The notes: generated by a model not told the origin, from the letters alone. A DNA stretch of 24,661 bases from JBBDWZ01 sp050732575 (GCA_050732575.1 JBOHRF010000052.1:1-24661), one strand, 5' to 3'. Shown: positions 16,012 to 23,843, counted from the first letter of the stretch. Made by a program: numbers and translations.

Positions 16012-17007
16012 ATGTTGCGCTCGCCTGAAGCGCGGCAATACCTGCTACCCGTTGCGTTCGCTGCCTTGTATGGGTGCGCCGATCGGAGTTGCCTGCCACC
16101 GCTGGCGCGCGACAGTGCCGGCATCCGCATTGTCGAGCACAGTGCCGGTGTTTTAGCCGCTCTTCCGCCACAACTCCTTGGTGATCCCGACCTCCGGATT
16201 GGTGAGCTGGAGGGCGAACCTGTCTATGAGTTCGCGCGCGTGGCGGGTGTCGTGCCCCTCTCTGATGATCGCCTGGCTGTTGCCGATGCCGGCAACAGTG
16301 AAGTGCGTTTCTTCTCCTCGAGCGGCGCATTCCAGTACCAAGTGGGTCGGCCGGGCAACGGACCGAACGAGTTCCGGAACCTCTTTGCCATTTGGCCGCT
16401 GCAGGAGGATTCCATGCGCCGCTGGGCACGCAGCTCGGGTGACCGGAATCTCGTGTTGGAACTGCCGCTCACGGTCAACGCGCAATACACTGCGGCGGGT
16501 CAGCACGTGTGCCTGGCAGACAGTGATGCGTTCGAGGTGCGCTGTTACACGCGCGCCCGCAAGCTTGCCCTGATCGTGCGCGCCGCGCCACCTGAGCGTC
16601 CCGTGACGCAGGCCATCATCGACTCGTTTCTGGTCATGCGCACGCGCCGCCCGCTGGATGAGGCACGGCGCGTGTCCGTTTGGCAGGAAATTCCCTTTCC
16701 CAGGACGCTGCCCGCTTACATGGACCTGCTGGGTGATAGTCGAGGCGCCGTCTGGGTGGCGCGCTACCTGGCACCCGGCGATAGCGCTTCCGAGTGGCTA
16801 CAGTTTGCCGACGACGGCCGCCTCCTGCGCCGACTCCAGATACCCGCATCGTTGCGCCTTCTCGCTGCCGCCGGCCACCGCCTCTTCGGGGTACAGCGCG
16901 ATTCCATGGGCGTCGACTACGTGTCCGCCACGAGCTGCCCATGGCGCGCCAGTGCTGGGATGAGTGATCTGGACGATTCCTTGCAGTATTGCGTAAAGCA
17001 TCCGTAG
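16012..17007 (+). CDS. 6-bladed beta-propeller lipoprotein, apparently shortened
   Basis: The product has 331 residues, with a short hydrophobic leader and a lipobox-like LYGC around residue 22, suggesting a lipid-anchored surface or periplasmic protein. It opens with the DSAGIRIVEHSAG motif typical of Gemmatimonadota 6-bladed propellers. Blade motifs follow: VVPLSDDRLAVADAGNSEVRFFSSSG and GRPGNGPNEFRNL. The later part (HVCLADSDAFEVRCY, FPRTLPAYMDLLGDSRGAVWVARY) matches the end of the family. After NEFRNLFAIWPLQEDSM the sequence jumps to RRWARSSGDRNLV, missing about 70 residues that normally make the next blades, so a full propeller may not close. Function of the family is unknown; binding of a ligand or partner is likely. 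It lies 43 bp from the divergent fusion gene and 111 bp before the histidine kinase. Confidence 0.75.
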   Translation: MLRSPEARQYLLPVAFAALYGCADRSCLPPLARDSAGIRIVEHSAGVLAALPPQLLGDPDLRIGELEGEPVYEFARVAGVVPLSDDRLAVADAGNSEVRFFSSSGAFQYQVGRPGNGPNEFRNLFAIWPLQEDSMRRWARSSGDRNLVLELPLTVNAQYTAAGQHVCLADSDAFEVRCYTRARKLALIVRAAPPERPVTQAIIDSFLVMRTRRPLDEARRVSVWQEIPFPRTLPAYMDLLGDSRGAVWVARYLAPGDSASEWLQFADDGRLLRRLQIPASLRLLAAAGHRLFGVQRDSMGVDYVSATSCPWRASAGMSDLDDSLQYCVKHP

Positions 17008-17019
17008 ACGCGACCGCCG

Positions 17020-17031
17020 CGAGCGCGCTCG
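17020..17031. repeat. 12-bp perfect palindrome after the lipoprotein gene
   Basis: CGAGCGCGCTCG lies 13 bases after the stop of the lipoprotein gene, in a very GC-rich stretch before the kinase. It could be a weak terminator core or simply the result of base composition. Confidence 0.35.
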
Positions 17032-17118
17032 AACACCGCGAAACGCGCCCGCGAGCGCCCGCCTGGCGCACTGGCGCGCGCCGGTGAGCGCAGCGAACGT
17101 TACTAGAACCGGAGCAGT

Positions 17119-18954
17119 TTGCACTTTGGCGCGCCCGTGAATCCAAATCCTGGGGATACTCGACCTTTTCGGCGACGCGGCCTGTCCCTCGAGCACAAGC
17201 TGCCGCTGGTGGTTTCCGGGCTGCTGACAGCCACTCTATTGGTGTTCGTGTGGCTCGCCTATCGCGACATTGCCAGCTCTGCCTTGCTAGCCGCCGGCGA
17301 GCGCAATACCAGACTGGCTGCCGATCTCGGCCGGCTTCTCGGCCAAACTTCCCAGCAACGCAGGGCGCTGGTCGCCCGGACGGCCAATAGCCCGGCCGTG
17401 CAGGCCACCTTCTCAGGCGGGCCAATTGCCGCGGCTGAAAGTGCTCTGGCGGCCATGCGCAGGCAGGTTGACACCTCGATGACCGTCTTGTTGATCGATT
17501 CCACACGACGTCCCGTCCACTACATCGGAGATCAGCCCGGAGTCGAGGTCGTGCGTCGCGTGGAAGAGGTGCTGGTCGAAGCGGAGCACAACGATACTCT
17601 GGCCGCAAATAGCACTTTCTTCATCGACGTGGACCGCGTTCGATTCTGGATGGTCGCGCCGGTTCGCTCACGAGGTCGAACCGTGGGTTTCATGGCCGCC
17701 CTGCGCGTGGTGTCGGCCAGTGCGGAAACCACGCGCACGTTCAACAATCTGATTGGTGAGAACAGCCGGGTTCTGCTGGGCAATACCAGAGATCCGGATG
17801 GCTGGGCGGTCCATCTGGACGGCACGCTGGAAGCGGCTGCCCGCAATGGAAGGCGAGAGGGTCCGGTTGAGAATCTCGAGCGCGCGGGGGCCCTTTACGT
17901 AGCAGGCCGCCAACCCATTGCCGGCACTCCCTGGGACATCATCGTGGAAACGCCGGAGTCCGTTGCGGACGCACGGGCCAACCAGTTCCTGCGCCAGGCC
18001 GGGTTGATCGGCCTGGTGCTGCTGCTCTTGGCCGTGCCCGTGATCTGGCTGTTGAGCCGCCGTTTCACCCGGCCGATCCTGGCCTTGAATGATGCCGCGG
18101 AAGCGATTGCCGCTCACCGCTACGACCAGCGCGTGCAAACCGATCGCACCGACGAACTCGGTGCGCTGACTGCTGGTTTCAATCACATGGCCGACGAGGT
18201 GCAGCGATCCCTGGCCGAAGCCGAGCTGAGCAAAGCCGAAGCCCAACGAGCCAACCGCGCCAAGTCCGAATTCCTGGGCAACATGAGTCACGAGATCCGC
18301 ACACCCATCAATGCCATCCTCGGCTATACGGATTTGATGCAGTTGGGTATGGATGGTCCGCTCACCGAATCGCAGCGCGCACGGCTCGAACGCGTGCACA
18401 TGAGTGGCCAATATCTGGTCTCGCTGATCGACGATCTGCTCGACTTCTCGGAGCTGGAAACCGCGCACGTCGCCTTGCAACCCCGACCGGCTCCGGCCGC
18501 CGAGGCGGTGCGCACCGCCCTGGCTGTCATCGATCGGCAGGCCGCAGCCAAGACCGTGGAGCTCAGTGCCGATATCGCGCCCGAAACGCGCTACGTTGGT
18601 GATCCCAAACGCGTCGAACAGATTCTGGTCAACCTACTCGGTAATGCCGTCAAGTTTACGCCCAGTGGCGGACGCGTTCGCATCGATTGCCGTACCATCA
18701 AGAAGAACGGCAAGCCGGCCTCTACAGAGTTCGTCGTCGAAGACACGGGCATCGGCATCGCGCCCGATCGCATCGATACCATCTTCGAGCCCTTTGTGCA
18801 GGCGCAAACTGGTTACACACGGCCGCACGGCGGTTCCGGTCTCGGCCTCACGATTTCCAGTCGCCTGGCAAATTTGATGGGCGGCATGATCTCAGTGGAG
18901 AGCAAGGTCGGTGTGGGCTCGCGCTTCACGCTCCTGCTGCCCGCCCCTGGATGA
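17119..18954 (+). CDS. Membrane sensor histidine kinase (HAMP, HisKA, HATPase_c), orphan
   Basis: The product has 611 residues from a TTG at 17119 with CCGGAG upstream; a GTG six codons in is a weaker alternative. TM1 is about 29-47 and TM2 about 293-313, enclosing a periplasmic sensor region of about 245 residues with no family I can name. HAMP spans 314-366, then a coiled linker (365-382). HisKA has the phospho-acceptor His391 in GNMSHEIRTPINAILGY. HATPase_c follows with Asn509 in QILVNLLGNAVKF, DTGIGIAP (542-549) and GGSGLGL (571-577). All catalytic boxes are intact. It should autophosphorylate on a periplasmic signal and pass the phosphate to a response regulator, but none is encoded nearby and no receiver domain is attached. 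Its stop overlaps the start of the next gene in ATGA, so the two are translated together. Confidence 0.93.
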   Translation: MHFGAPVNPNPGDTRPFRRRGLSLEHKLPLVVSGLLTATLLVFVWLAYRDIASSALLAAGERNTRLAADLGRLLGQTSQQRRALVARTANSPAVQATFSGGPIAAAESALAAMRRQVDTSMTVLLIDSTRRPVHYIGDQPGVEVVRRVEEVLVEAEHNDTLAANSTFFIDVDRVRFWMVAPVRSRGRTVGFMAALRVVSASAETTRTFNNLIGENSRVLLGNTRDPDGWAVHLDGTLEAAARNGRREGPVENLERAGALYVAGRQPIAGTPWDIIVETPESVADARANQFLRQAGLIGLVLLLLAVPVIWLLSRRFTRPILALNDAAEAIAAHRYDQRVQTDRTDELGALTAGFNHMADEVQRSLAEAELSKAEAQRANRAKSEFLGNMSHEIRTPINAILGYTDLMQLGMDGPLTESQRARLERVHMSGQYLVSLIDDLLDFSELETAHVALQPRPAPAAEAVRTALAVIDRQAAAKTVELSADIAPETRYVGDPKRVEQILVNLLGNAVKFTPSGGRVRIDCRTIKKNGKPASTEFVVEDTGIGIAPDRIDTIFEPFVQAQTGYTRPHGGSGLGLTISSRLANLMGGMISVESKVGVGSRFTLLLPAPG

Positions 18955-19667
18955 CCGGACATGCCTTCGTTGCCGGAGCTACCGGATACACGGGGCGCGC
19001 GGTCGTGCGTGAGCTGGTGGCGCGCGGCGTGCCCACCGTGGCGCACGTGCGTTCCGACTCACCCCGGCTGAGCGAGTGGCGCAGGCGTTTCGCCGCGCTC
19101 GGTGCTACCGTCGATGCATCACCGTGGCAAACCGACGCGCTACGCACTGCCCTGACCGCCACCGCTCCCAACCTGGTCTTTGCGCTACTCGGTACCACGC
19201 GCGGGCGCACGCGCCGCGCTGCCGCCGCCGGCCGCGACTCCTCTTACCAGGCGGTGGACTACGGACTCTCCCATCTCCTGCTCGATGTCACCCGCGCGGC
19301 CAGCCCCGCGGCCCGCTTTATCTATCTCTCTTCGCTTGGTGTGTCACCCAGGACGACTAACGAATACCTGGCCGTACGCTGGCGCATCGAGCAGGAACTG
19401 CGCAGCTCCGGACTGGACTTCCTGATTGCCAGGCCTTCCTTCATTACCGGACCGGATCGCGAAGAGGTGCGTGTGCTAGAGCGTGCCGCCGCAGGTCTGG
19501 TCGATGGCGCGCTGCGTATCGGTGGTTGGTTGGGCGGCGCTGCACTGCGCGATCAGTTCGCATCCCTGACCGGTGATCAGCTCGGACGCGCACTCGTGGT
19601 CGCCGCACTGACGCCCGGGTTGGCCAGGCAGACGCTGGACACCCGCGCGTTGCGCAAACTCGCATAG
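18951..19667 (+). CDS. NAD(P)-binding atypical SDR / epimerase-like protein
   Basis: The product has 238 residues from the ATG at 18951, which overlaps the kinase stop by four bases; no separate ribosome site is seen, so translational coupling is likely. The N-terminus HAFVAGATGYTGRAVV is a Rossmann dinucleotide-binding loop (GATGYTG, 9-15). FIYLSSLGVSPR and FLIARPSFITGP are typical of atypical short-chain dehydrogenases of the NmrA/HSCARG and complex I NDUFA9 type. The usual catalytic Tyr-x3-Lys appears as EYLAVRW, with Arg in place of Lys, so the protein may sense NAD(P)H rather than catalyse a reaction. It is cytoplasmic, with no signal or membrane segment. The partnership with a sensor kinase is suggestive but unproven. 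Confidence 0.85.
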   Translation: MTGHAFVAGATGYTGRAVVRELVARGVPTVAHVRSDSPRLSEWRRRFAALGATVDASPWQTDALRTALTATAPNLVFALLGTTRGRTRRAAAAGRDSSYQAVDYGLSHLLLDVTRAASPAARFIYLSSLGVSPRTTNEYLAVRWRIEQELRSSGLDFLIARPSFITGPDREEVRVLERAAAGLVDGALRIGGWLGGAALRDQFASLTGDQLGRALVVAALTPGLARQTLDTRALRKLA

Positions 19668-19714
19668 GGGTCCACAAACGAGCACGCGAACGACCATGGG
19701 GCGGGCGGCGCCCG

Positions 19715-20440
19715 TTAACCCCGCACGATGCGGGTCATGCCGTCATGAGCCAGCTCGGCTTGCACGCCGTGCCGCTCACCCAGCTCGCGCACGCGCGCGG
19801 CCATGACCGCGGCATTGCCCGTCACGATCTGCGTCCCGCAGTGCGTGATCAGCGCGCGGGCCACACCCTCCTGCGCGCACCAGCGCAATTGCGTGGACAC
19901 CGGCGCATGCCCGATCAAACGACGTCCGCGCCGACGCACCAACGGGCGCGTGAGCGAGGCACCATCGCCAATGTAGAGTTGCACACCGTGCAGTGCTTTC
20001 CGCTGCTCTACGATGGAGACCAGATCGGGCGCGTAGAACACACTCCCATGGCCTGCACTGATGCGATATCCAACCGCAGGTGCGCGTACGGAGTGTTCGA
20101 CCTCAAAGGCTTCGATGCGCAGCCCGTGCACGCGCACCGGCCGGCCCGGTCGAATGGTGCGGCGCTGCTCGATGGGAAACCGTTCTATCGTCTGCCAGCA
20201 GGCCTCGGTGGCCATCACTACGCAGGGCGCGCCCTGCGCCAAACCAAACGCATGGTCCGGATGCGCGTGCGTCAGCACGATGGCATGCGGGCGAATGCGC
20301 GCTAGCCGCCGCACCCAGTCCGCGCCACAATCAATCAACACTCGCCGCCGCTCATGGGTTATCAGCAGCGCTGAATGCCGCCAGTGTCGACGCCGCCTCG
20401 CCTCGATCTCCCCTCTCGTCCCGAGAAAGGTCAATTTCAC
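19715..20440 (-). CDS. Metallo-beta-lactamase-fold hydrolase (RNase Z / phosphodiesterase-like)
   Basis: The product has 241 residues from a GTG at 20440 with GGAGG five bases upstream. The metal site is plain: His58, His60, Asp62 and His63 in THAHPDH, His116 in EVEHSVRAP, Asp139 in YAPDLVS, and His178 and His200 in HAPVS and ITHCG. The opening MKLTFLGTRGEIEAR and the overall plan resemble RNase Z, PhnP-like or cyclic phosphodiesterase members rather than beta-lactamases. There is no signal peptide, so it acts in the cytoplasm, probably on a phosphodiester or thioester. Its end faces the epimerase-like gene across 47 bp. Its start faces the copper operon across a hexamer repeat array. Confidence 0.87.
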   Translation of the reverse strand: MKLTFLGTRGEIEARRRRHWRHSALLITHERRRVLIDCGADWVRRLARIRPHAIVLTHAHPDHAFGLAQGAPCVVMATEACWQTIERFPIEQRRTIRPGRPVRVHGLRIEAFEVEHSVRAPAVGYRISAGHGSVFYAPDLVSIVEQRKALHGVQLYIGDGASLTRPLVRRRGRRLIGHAPVSTQLRWCAQEGVARALITHCGTQIVTGNAAVMAARVRELGERHGVQAELAHDGMTRIVRG

Positions 20441-20465
20441 TCGCCCCTCCTAGCCCCACCCGATC

Positions 20466-20567
20466 CGCTCCCGCTCCCGCTCCCGCTCCCGCTCCCGAAT
20501 CCCGCTCCCGCTCCCGAATCCCGCTCCCGCTCCCGAATCCCGCTCCCGCTCCCGCTCCCGCTCCCGC
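20466..20567 (+). repeat. CGCTCC hexamer array with a 19-bp higher-order unit
   Basis: About a hundred bases are built of CGCTCC units, with CGAATCC variants placed regularly so that a 19-bp unit (CGCTCCCGCTCCCGAATCC) recurs three times, and plain hexamers lie on both sides. It lies directly upstream of the MBL-fold gene's ribosome site and about 90 bp before the copper operon's promoter. The strand asymmetry (C/T on plus) is complete. Length variation by slippage is likely. Confidence 0.85.
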
Positions 20568-20570
20568 GGC

Positions 20571-20660
20571 CATACCCTCAGAGAACTAGCTCCCCAGCCA
20601 CCGCGCCGCACCATGCGCTGGGCCGCCCGAGCCCTTGCATAGGGTATGGGGGTATATTAT
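20571..20660 (+). promoter_or_regulatory. Copper operon promoter zone with half-operators
   Basis: CATACCC at 20571-20577 and GGGTATG at 20642-20648 are inverted copies of the half-site used in the operator downstream. TATATTAT at 20653-20660 is the only good -10-like sequence. TTGCAT at 20635-20640 is too close (12-14 bp) for a standard -35. Start of transcription would then be near 20667. Confidence 0.5.
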
Positions 20661-20671
20661 CCTTCCCATGC

Positions 20672-20690
20672 GATACCCTCCCTGGGTATC
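20672..20690. promoter_or_regulatory. CsoR-type copper operator
   Basis: GATACCC-TCCCT-GGGTATC is an exact 7-bp inverted repeat with a 5-bp centre, the form bound by CsoR repressors (ATACCC...GGGTAT). It lies just after the presumed -10 (20653-20660) and before the cupredoxin start codon. CsoR, encoded as the third gene, would block transcription here until Cu(I) binds. Confidence 0.72.
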
Positions 20691-20702
20691 AGACGGAGGC
20701 CC

Positions 20703-21083
20703 ATGACGCTGTCCGAGCTGATGGTGCTGGCCGCGAGTGCGGCCGGCATCATGTGGATCTACTGGTATTTCTTCCTGGCCCCCGCCCGCGCAGTGGCCAC
20801 GGCGTCCCGTCGCAACGGCGTGCAGGAAGTGCGCGTGCTGGTGCGGGGCGGTTACCAGCCCGCGCTGATTCGCGTGCGCAGGGGTGAGCGCGTTCGGTTG
20901 GTTTTCGACCGGCAGGAGACTTCGAGCTGTTCGGAGGAGATCGTGATTCCAGATTTTGGCGTGCGTCGATTCCTGCCGGCGTTCGAGACGACGGTGATCG
21001 AGCTGACGCCGCATGAAGCGGGCGTGCATGAGTTTGCCTGTGGCATGAGCATGCTGCACGGCAAGTTGATCGTGGAGGACTGA
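20703..21083 (+). CDS. Membrane-anchored cupredoxin-domain copper-binding protein
   Basis: The product has 126 residues and starts at an ATG with GGAGG close upstream. A single N-terminal membrane helix (about 5-27, MVLAASAAGIMWIYWYFF) anchors it. The rest is a cupredoxin fold (EVRVLVRGGYQPALIRVRRG onward). Likely copper ligands are the Cys of SSCSEE, and the Cys, Met and His of FACGMSMLHGKL at the C-terminus. The CSEEIVIPDFG and CGMxMxxGKL motifs are shared with small cupredoxins found beside CopA ATPases in other bacteria. The probable role is to bind Cu at the outer face of the membrane and receive it from the exporter, or shield it. It is the first gene of the CsoR-controlled operon, three bases before copA. 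Confidence 0.87.
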   Translation: MTLSELMVLAASAAGIMWIYWYFFLAPARAVATASRRNGVQEVRVLVRGGYQPALIRVRRGERVRLVFDRQETSSCSEEIVIPDFGVRRFLPAFETTVIELTPHEAGVHEFACGMSMLHGKLIVED

Positions 21084-21086
21084 GCG

Positions 21087-23474
21087 ATGGGAGCAAGCCG
21101 TGCTGGCCCGACGCACGAACCTGCGCGCGTGACCATACCGGTGAGTGGCATGACCTGCGCGGCCTGTTCGGGTCGCGTGCAGCGAGCGCTGGAGCGGCAG
21201 ACGGGGGTGGACGCAGCCAGCGTGAATCTGGTATTGAAGAACGCGACCGTGGCCTTCGATCCCCACCTCACTTCGCCCGAACAGCTGGTGGAAACCATCC
21301 GTTCCACTGGCTACGGCGCTGAGCTGACGTCACGCGATCGTTCTGCATTCGAGGAGCAGGCGGCGCACGAGCGTGCACAGACGGATGAGTTTCGCCAACT
21401 GCGGCGCAAGGCCGCGTTCAGCCTGGCGGCGGCGGGTGTAGCCATGGTGGCATCGATGCCCTTGATGGTCCCGGCCGATCATAGTGTGCACGGCGTGACC
21501 GTTGACCCGTTCATGCGCTGGACCATGGAGCGCATCACGCCCGTGCTGCGTCCAGTGATGCCCTGGCTGTACGATGTACCGCGGCCCGTGCTCACCTACG
21601 GTCTGCTGCTGCTTACGCTCATCGTGATGCTCTGGGCCGGGCGGCACTTTTATACGCGAGCCTGGAGCGCGTTCCGCCATCATTCGGCGGACATGAACAC
21701 GCTGATTGCCGTGGGCACGGGCGCGGCGTTCCTGTATTCACTGCTGGCCACGGTTGCGCCTGGCCTGTTCGTGAGCCGTGGACTAATGCCAGACGTGTAT
21801 TACGAGGCCGTGATCTTCATCAGTGCGCTGATCCTGTTGGGCAACATGTTGGAAGCCCGAGCGCGCCGACAAACATCGGCCTCACTGCGAGCCCTGGCCG
21901 ACCTGCAGCCGCCCACTGCGCGTGTGTTGCGCAACCGTCAGGAAGCGGATGTCCCGGTGGAGCAGGTACAGCGCGGCGAGGTAGTGGTAGTGCGTCCGGG
22001 CGAACGCATCCCCGTTGATGGTGAAATCCTGGCCGGCGCCAGTGCTGTGGATGAGTCGATGATCACGGGAGAAGCATTACCTGTGGCGAAGGCCGTAGGG
22101 TCGCGCGTAGTGGGCGGCACCATCAATCGCACGGGCGCGTTTCGCTACCGCGCCACTACACTGGGTGAAGAGAGTGTGCTCGCGCGCATCGTGCAGCTCA
22201 TGCAATCCGCGCAGGGCTCGCGCGCACCCATCCAGCGGCTGGCCGATCGCGTGAGTGCCATCTTCGTGCCCGTGGTGCTGCAACTGGCCCTGCTCACGTT
22301 TGCCATCTGGTATGTCACTGCGGAGCAGGCACCGGCCATGCGCGCGTTTGCGGCTGCCGTTTCGGTTTTGATCATTGCCTGCCCGTGTGCCATGGGTTTG
22401 GCCGTGCCTACGGCCGTACTGGTAGCCACGGGCAAAGGCGCGCAGCTCGGCATCCTGATCAAGGGCGGCGAGCCGTTGCAGCGGGCCAGTACGGTAACCA
22501 CGGTGGCGCTCGATAAGACCGGCACCATCACGGAGGGCCGGCCCACGGTCACGGACACGATTGCGCTCGATGGCAACGAGAACGCACTGCTGACCCTGGT
22601 AGCGTCGCTCGAACAATTGTCCGAGCATCCACTGGCCGATGCCATTGTCACACAGGCGCGCACGCGCAACCTGACGTTACAGGAAGCGAGCGCGTTCCAG
22701 GCGGTGACCGGACTCGGCGCGCGCGGCACCGTCTCCGGTCGTGCTGTGCTGGCTGGTAATGCAGCGTTTCTCCGTGCCAACCATATCGACCTGAGTCCAT
22801 TGCAAGACGCGGCCGCCCAACTCGCCAGCCAGGCGCGCACGCCTCTTTTCATTGCCGTTGATGGCAAGCTCGCCGGTTTGATTGCGGTAGCCGATCGCAT
22901 CAAGACGGATTCCGCAGCAGCCATTCGCAGGCTGCATGCGTTGGGATTGGAAGTCGTGATGTTGACTGGCGATCACGAGCAGACCGCCGCGGCCATTGCT
23001 GCGCAGGCCGGCATCGATCGCGTGGTTGCCGATTTGCGACCGGAAGACAAGGTGGCTGCCATCAAGCAACTGCAGGAGCAGCGCCGGCGCGTGGCCATGG
23101 TCGGTGATGGCATCAATGACGCGCCCGCCCTGGCTCAGGCCGATCTGGGCGTTGCCATTGGTTCGGGGACCGACATTGCTCGCGAGGCGAGTGATGTCAC
23201 GCTCATGCGCCATGACCTGTACGGTGTTGCCGACACGCTCGAGCTGGCGCGCCGCTCGCTGCGCACCATGAAACAGAACCTGTTCTGGGCATTCATCTAC
23301 AACGTGATTGGGATCCCGGTGGCTGCCGGAGCACTATACCCGGCGCTGGGCATCGTACTGAGTCCCGTGCTGGCCAGCGCGGCCATGGCCTTCAGCTCGG
23401 TCAGTGTAGTAGGCAACAGCCTGCGTCTGCGTCACACTCGCATGGGCCGCGCGCGCATGGCGCCCGCGGCGTGA
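21087..23474 (+). CDS. copA: Copper-exporting P1B-type ATPase
   Basis: The product has 795 residues from an ATG with GGAGG eight bases upstream, inside the end of the cupredoxin gene. One heavy-metal-binding domain holds GMTCAAC (Cys24, Cys27). Eight membrane helices are expected. The metal-binding CPC is at 432-434 in helix 6. The actuator has TGEALP, phosphorylation is at Asp476 (DKTGT), the HP motif is in SEHPLADAIV, and the hinge is GDGINDAP with Asp674. The last helix has MAFSS (767-771) of the Cu(I) subgroup (P1B-1). It pumps Cu(I) out of the cytoplasm using ATP. All key residues are present and length is normal. The CsoR gene begins ten bases after its stop. Confidence 0.97.
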   Translation: MGASRAGPTHEPARVTIPVSGMTCAACSGRVQRALERQTGVDAASVNLVLKNATVAFDPHLTSPEQLVETIRSTGYGAELTSRDRSAFEEQAAHERAQTDEFRQLRRKAAFSLAAAGVAMVASMPLMVPADHSVHGVTVDPFMRWTMERITPVLRPVMPWLYDVPRPVLTYGLLLLTLIVMLWAGRHFYTRAWSAFRHHSADMNTLIAVGTGAAFLYSLLATVAPGLFVSRGLMPDVYYEAVIFISALILLGNMLEARARRQTSASLRALADLQPPTARVLRNRQEADVPVEQVQRGEVVVVRPGERIPVDGEILAGASAVDESMITGEALPVAKAVGSRVVGGTINRTGAFRYRATTLGEESVLARIVQLMQSAQGSRAPIQRLADRVSAIFVPVVLQLALLTFAIWYVTAEQAPAMRAFAAAVSVLIIACPCAMGLAVPTAVLVATGKGAQLGILIKGGEPLQRASTVTTVALDKTGTITEGRPTVTDTIALDGNENALLTLVASLEQLSEHPLADAIVTQARTRNLTLQEASAFQAVTGLGARGTVSGRAVLAGNAAFLRANHIDLSPLQDAAAQLASQARTPLFIAVDGKLAGLIAVADRIKTDSAAAIRRLHALGLEVVMLTGDHEQTAAAIAAQAGIDRVVADLRPEDKVAAIKQLQEQRRRVAMVGDGINDAPALAQADLGVAIGSGTDIAREASDVTLMRHDLYGVADTLELARRSLRTMKQNLFWAFIYNVIGIPVAAGALYPALGIVLSPVLASAAMAFSSVSVVGNSLRLRHTRMGRARMAPAA

Positions 23475-23483
23475 AGGAGGCCC

Positions 23484-23843
23484 GTGGCCAAAACCAAGAA
23501 CGTATTGCCCGCCGTGGCCAGTTGCGGCTGCGCCACGATGGACGCCGAACACGGCCGCCATGCCGTGGCCGTGGATGCCGATATCAAAGACCGCAATCTC
23601 AAGCGGCTGCGCCGCATCGAAGGCCAGGCGCGCGGGCTGCAGCGCATGGTGGAAGAAGACCGCTATTGCGCCGACATCATGACCCAGATTGCATCCGTGC
23701 ACGAAGCCCTGCGCAGCGTGGGCCGTGAGCTGATGCGCAACCATTTGAAGCATTGCGCAACCGCTGCCATCCGCGAAGGTGACACCCCCGCCGAAGCCAT
23801 GTATGATGAATTGCTCGAGCTGATGTACCGGACCGTACGATAA
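23484..23843 (+). CDS. csoR: CsoR-family copper-sensing repressor
   Basis: The product has 119 residues from a GTG with AAGGAGG three bases upstream that overlaps the copA stop. The CsoR core begins about residue 38 (NLKRLRRIEGQARGLQRMV). The Cu(I) ligands Cys62, His87 and Cys91 keep the spacing of M. tuberculosis CsoR (Cys36, His61, Cys65: 25 and 4). The all-helical tetramer binds a GGGTAT-type operator and lets go when Cu(I) binds. An unusual N-terminal extension of about 35 residues carries CGC (14-16), His23 and His26, which could add a metal site. Placement as last gene of the operon gives negative feedback through the operator at 20672-20690. Confidence 0.95.
   Translation: MAKTKNVLPAVASCGCATMDAEHGRHAVAVDADIKDRNLKRLRRIEGQARGLQRMVEEDRYCADIMTQIASVHEALRSVGRELMRNHLKHCATAAIREGDTPAEAMYDELLELMYRTVR

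Noticed and set aside
16634..17608. A 324-codon open frame on the minus strand
   Set aside because: It crosses the lipoprotein and kinase genes antisense, is mostly Arg, Pro and Ala, and has no motif or ribosome site.
19699..19714. A short GC stem (CGGGC-GGC-GCCCG) between the epimerase-like and MBL genes as terminator
   Set aside because: The stem is only five pairs with no U-tract. In this base composition such stems are common, so I do not list it as a feature.
20466..20567. CRISPR array in the hexamer-rich region
   Set aside because: There are no spacers of 25-40 bases between repeats; units are contiguous 6-mers and no cas gene is present.
20635..20658. TTGCAT with TATATT as a standard sigma-70 promoter for the copper operon
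   Set aside because: The spacer would be only 12-14 bp. I kept the -10-like sequence but not this -35.
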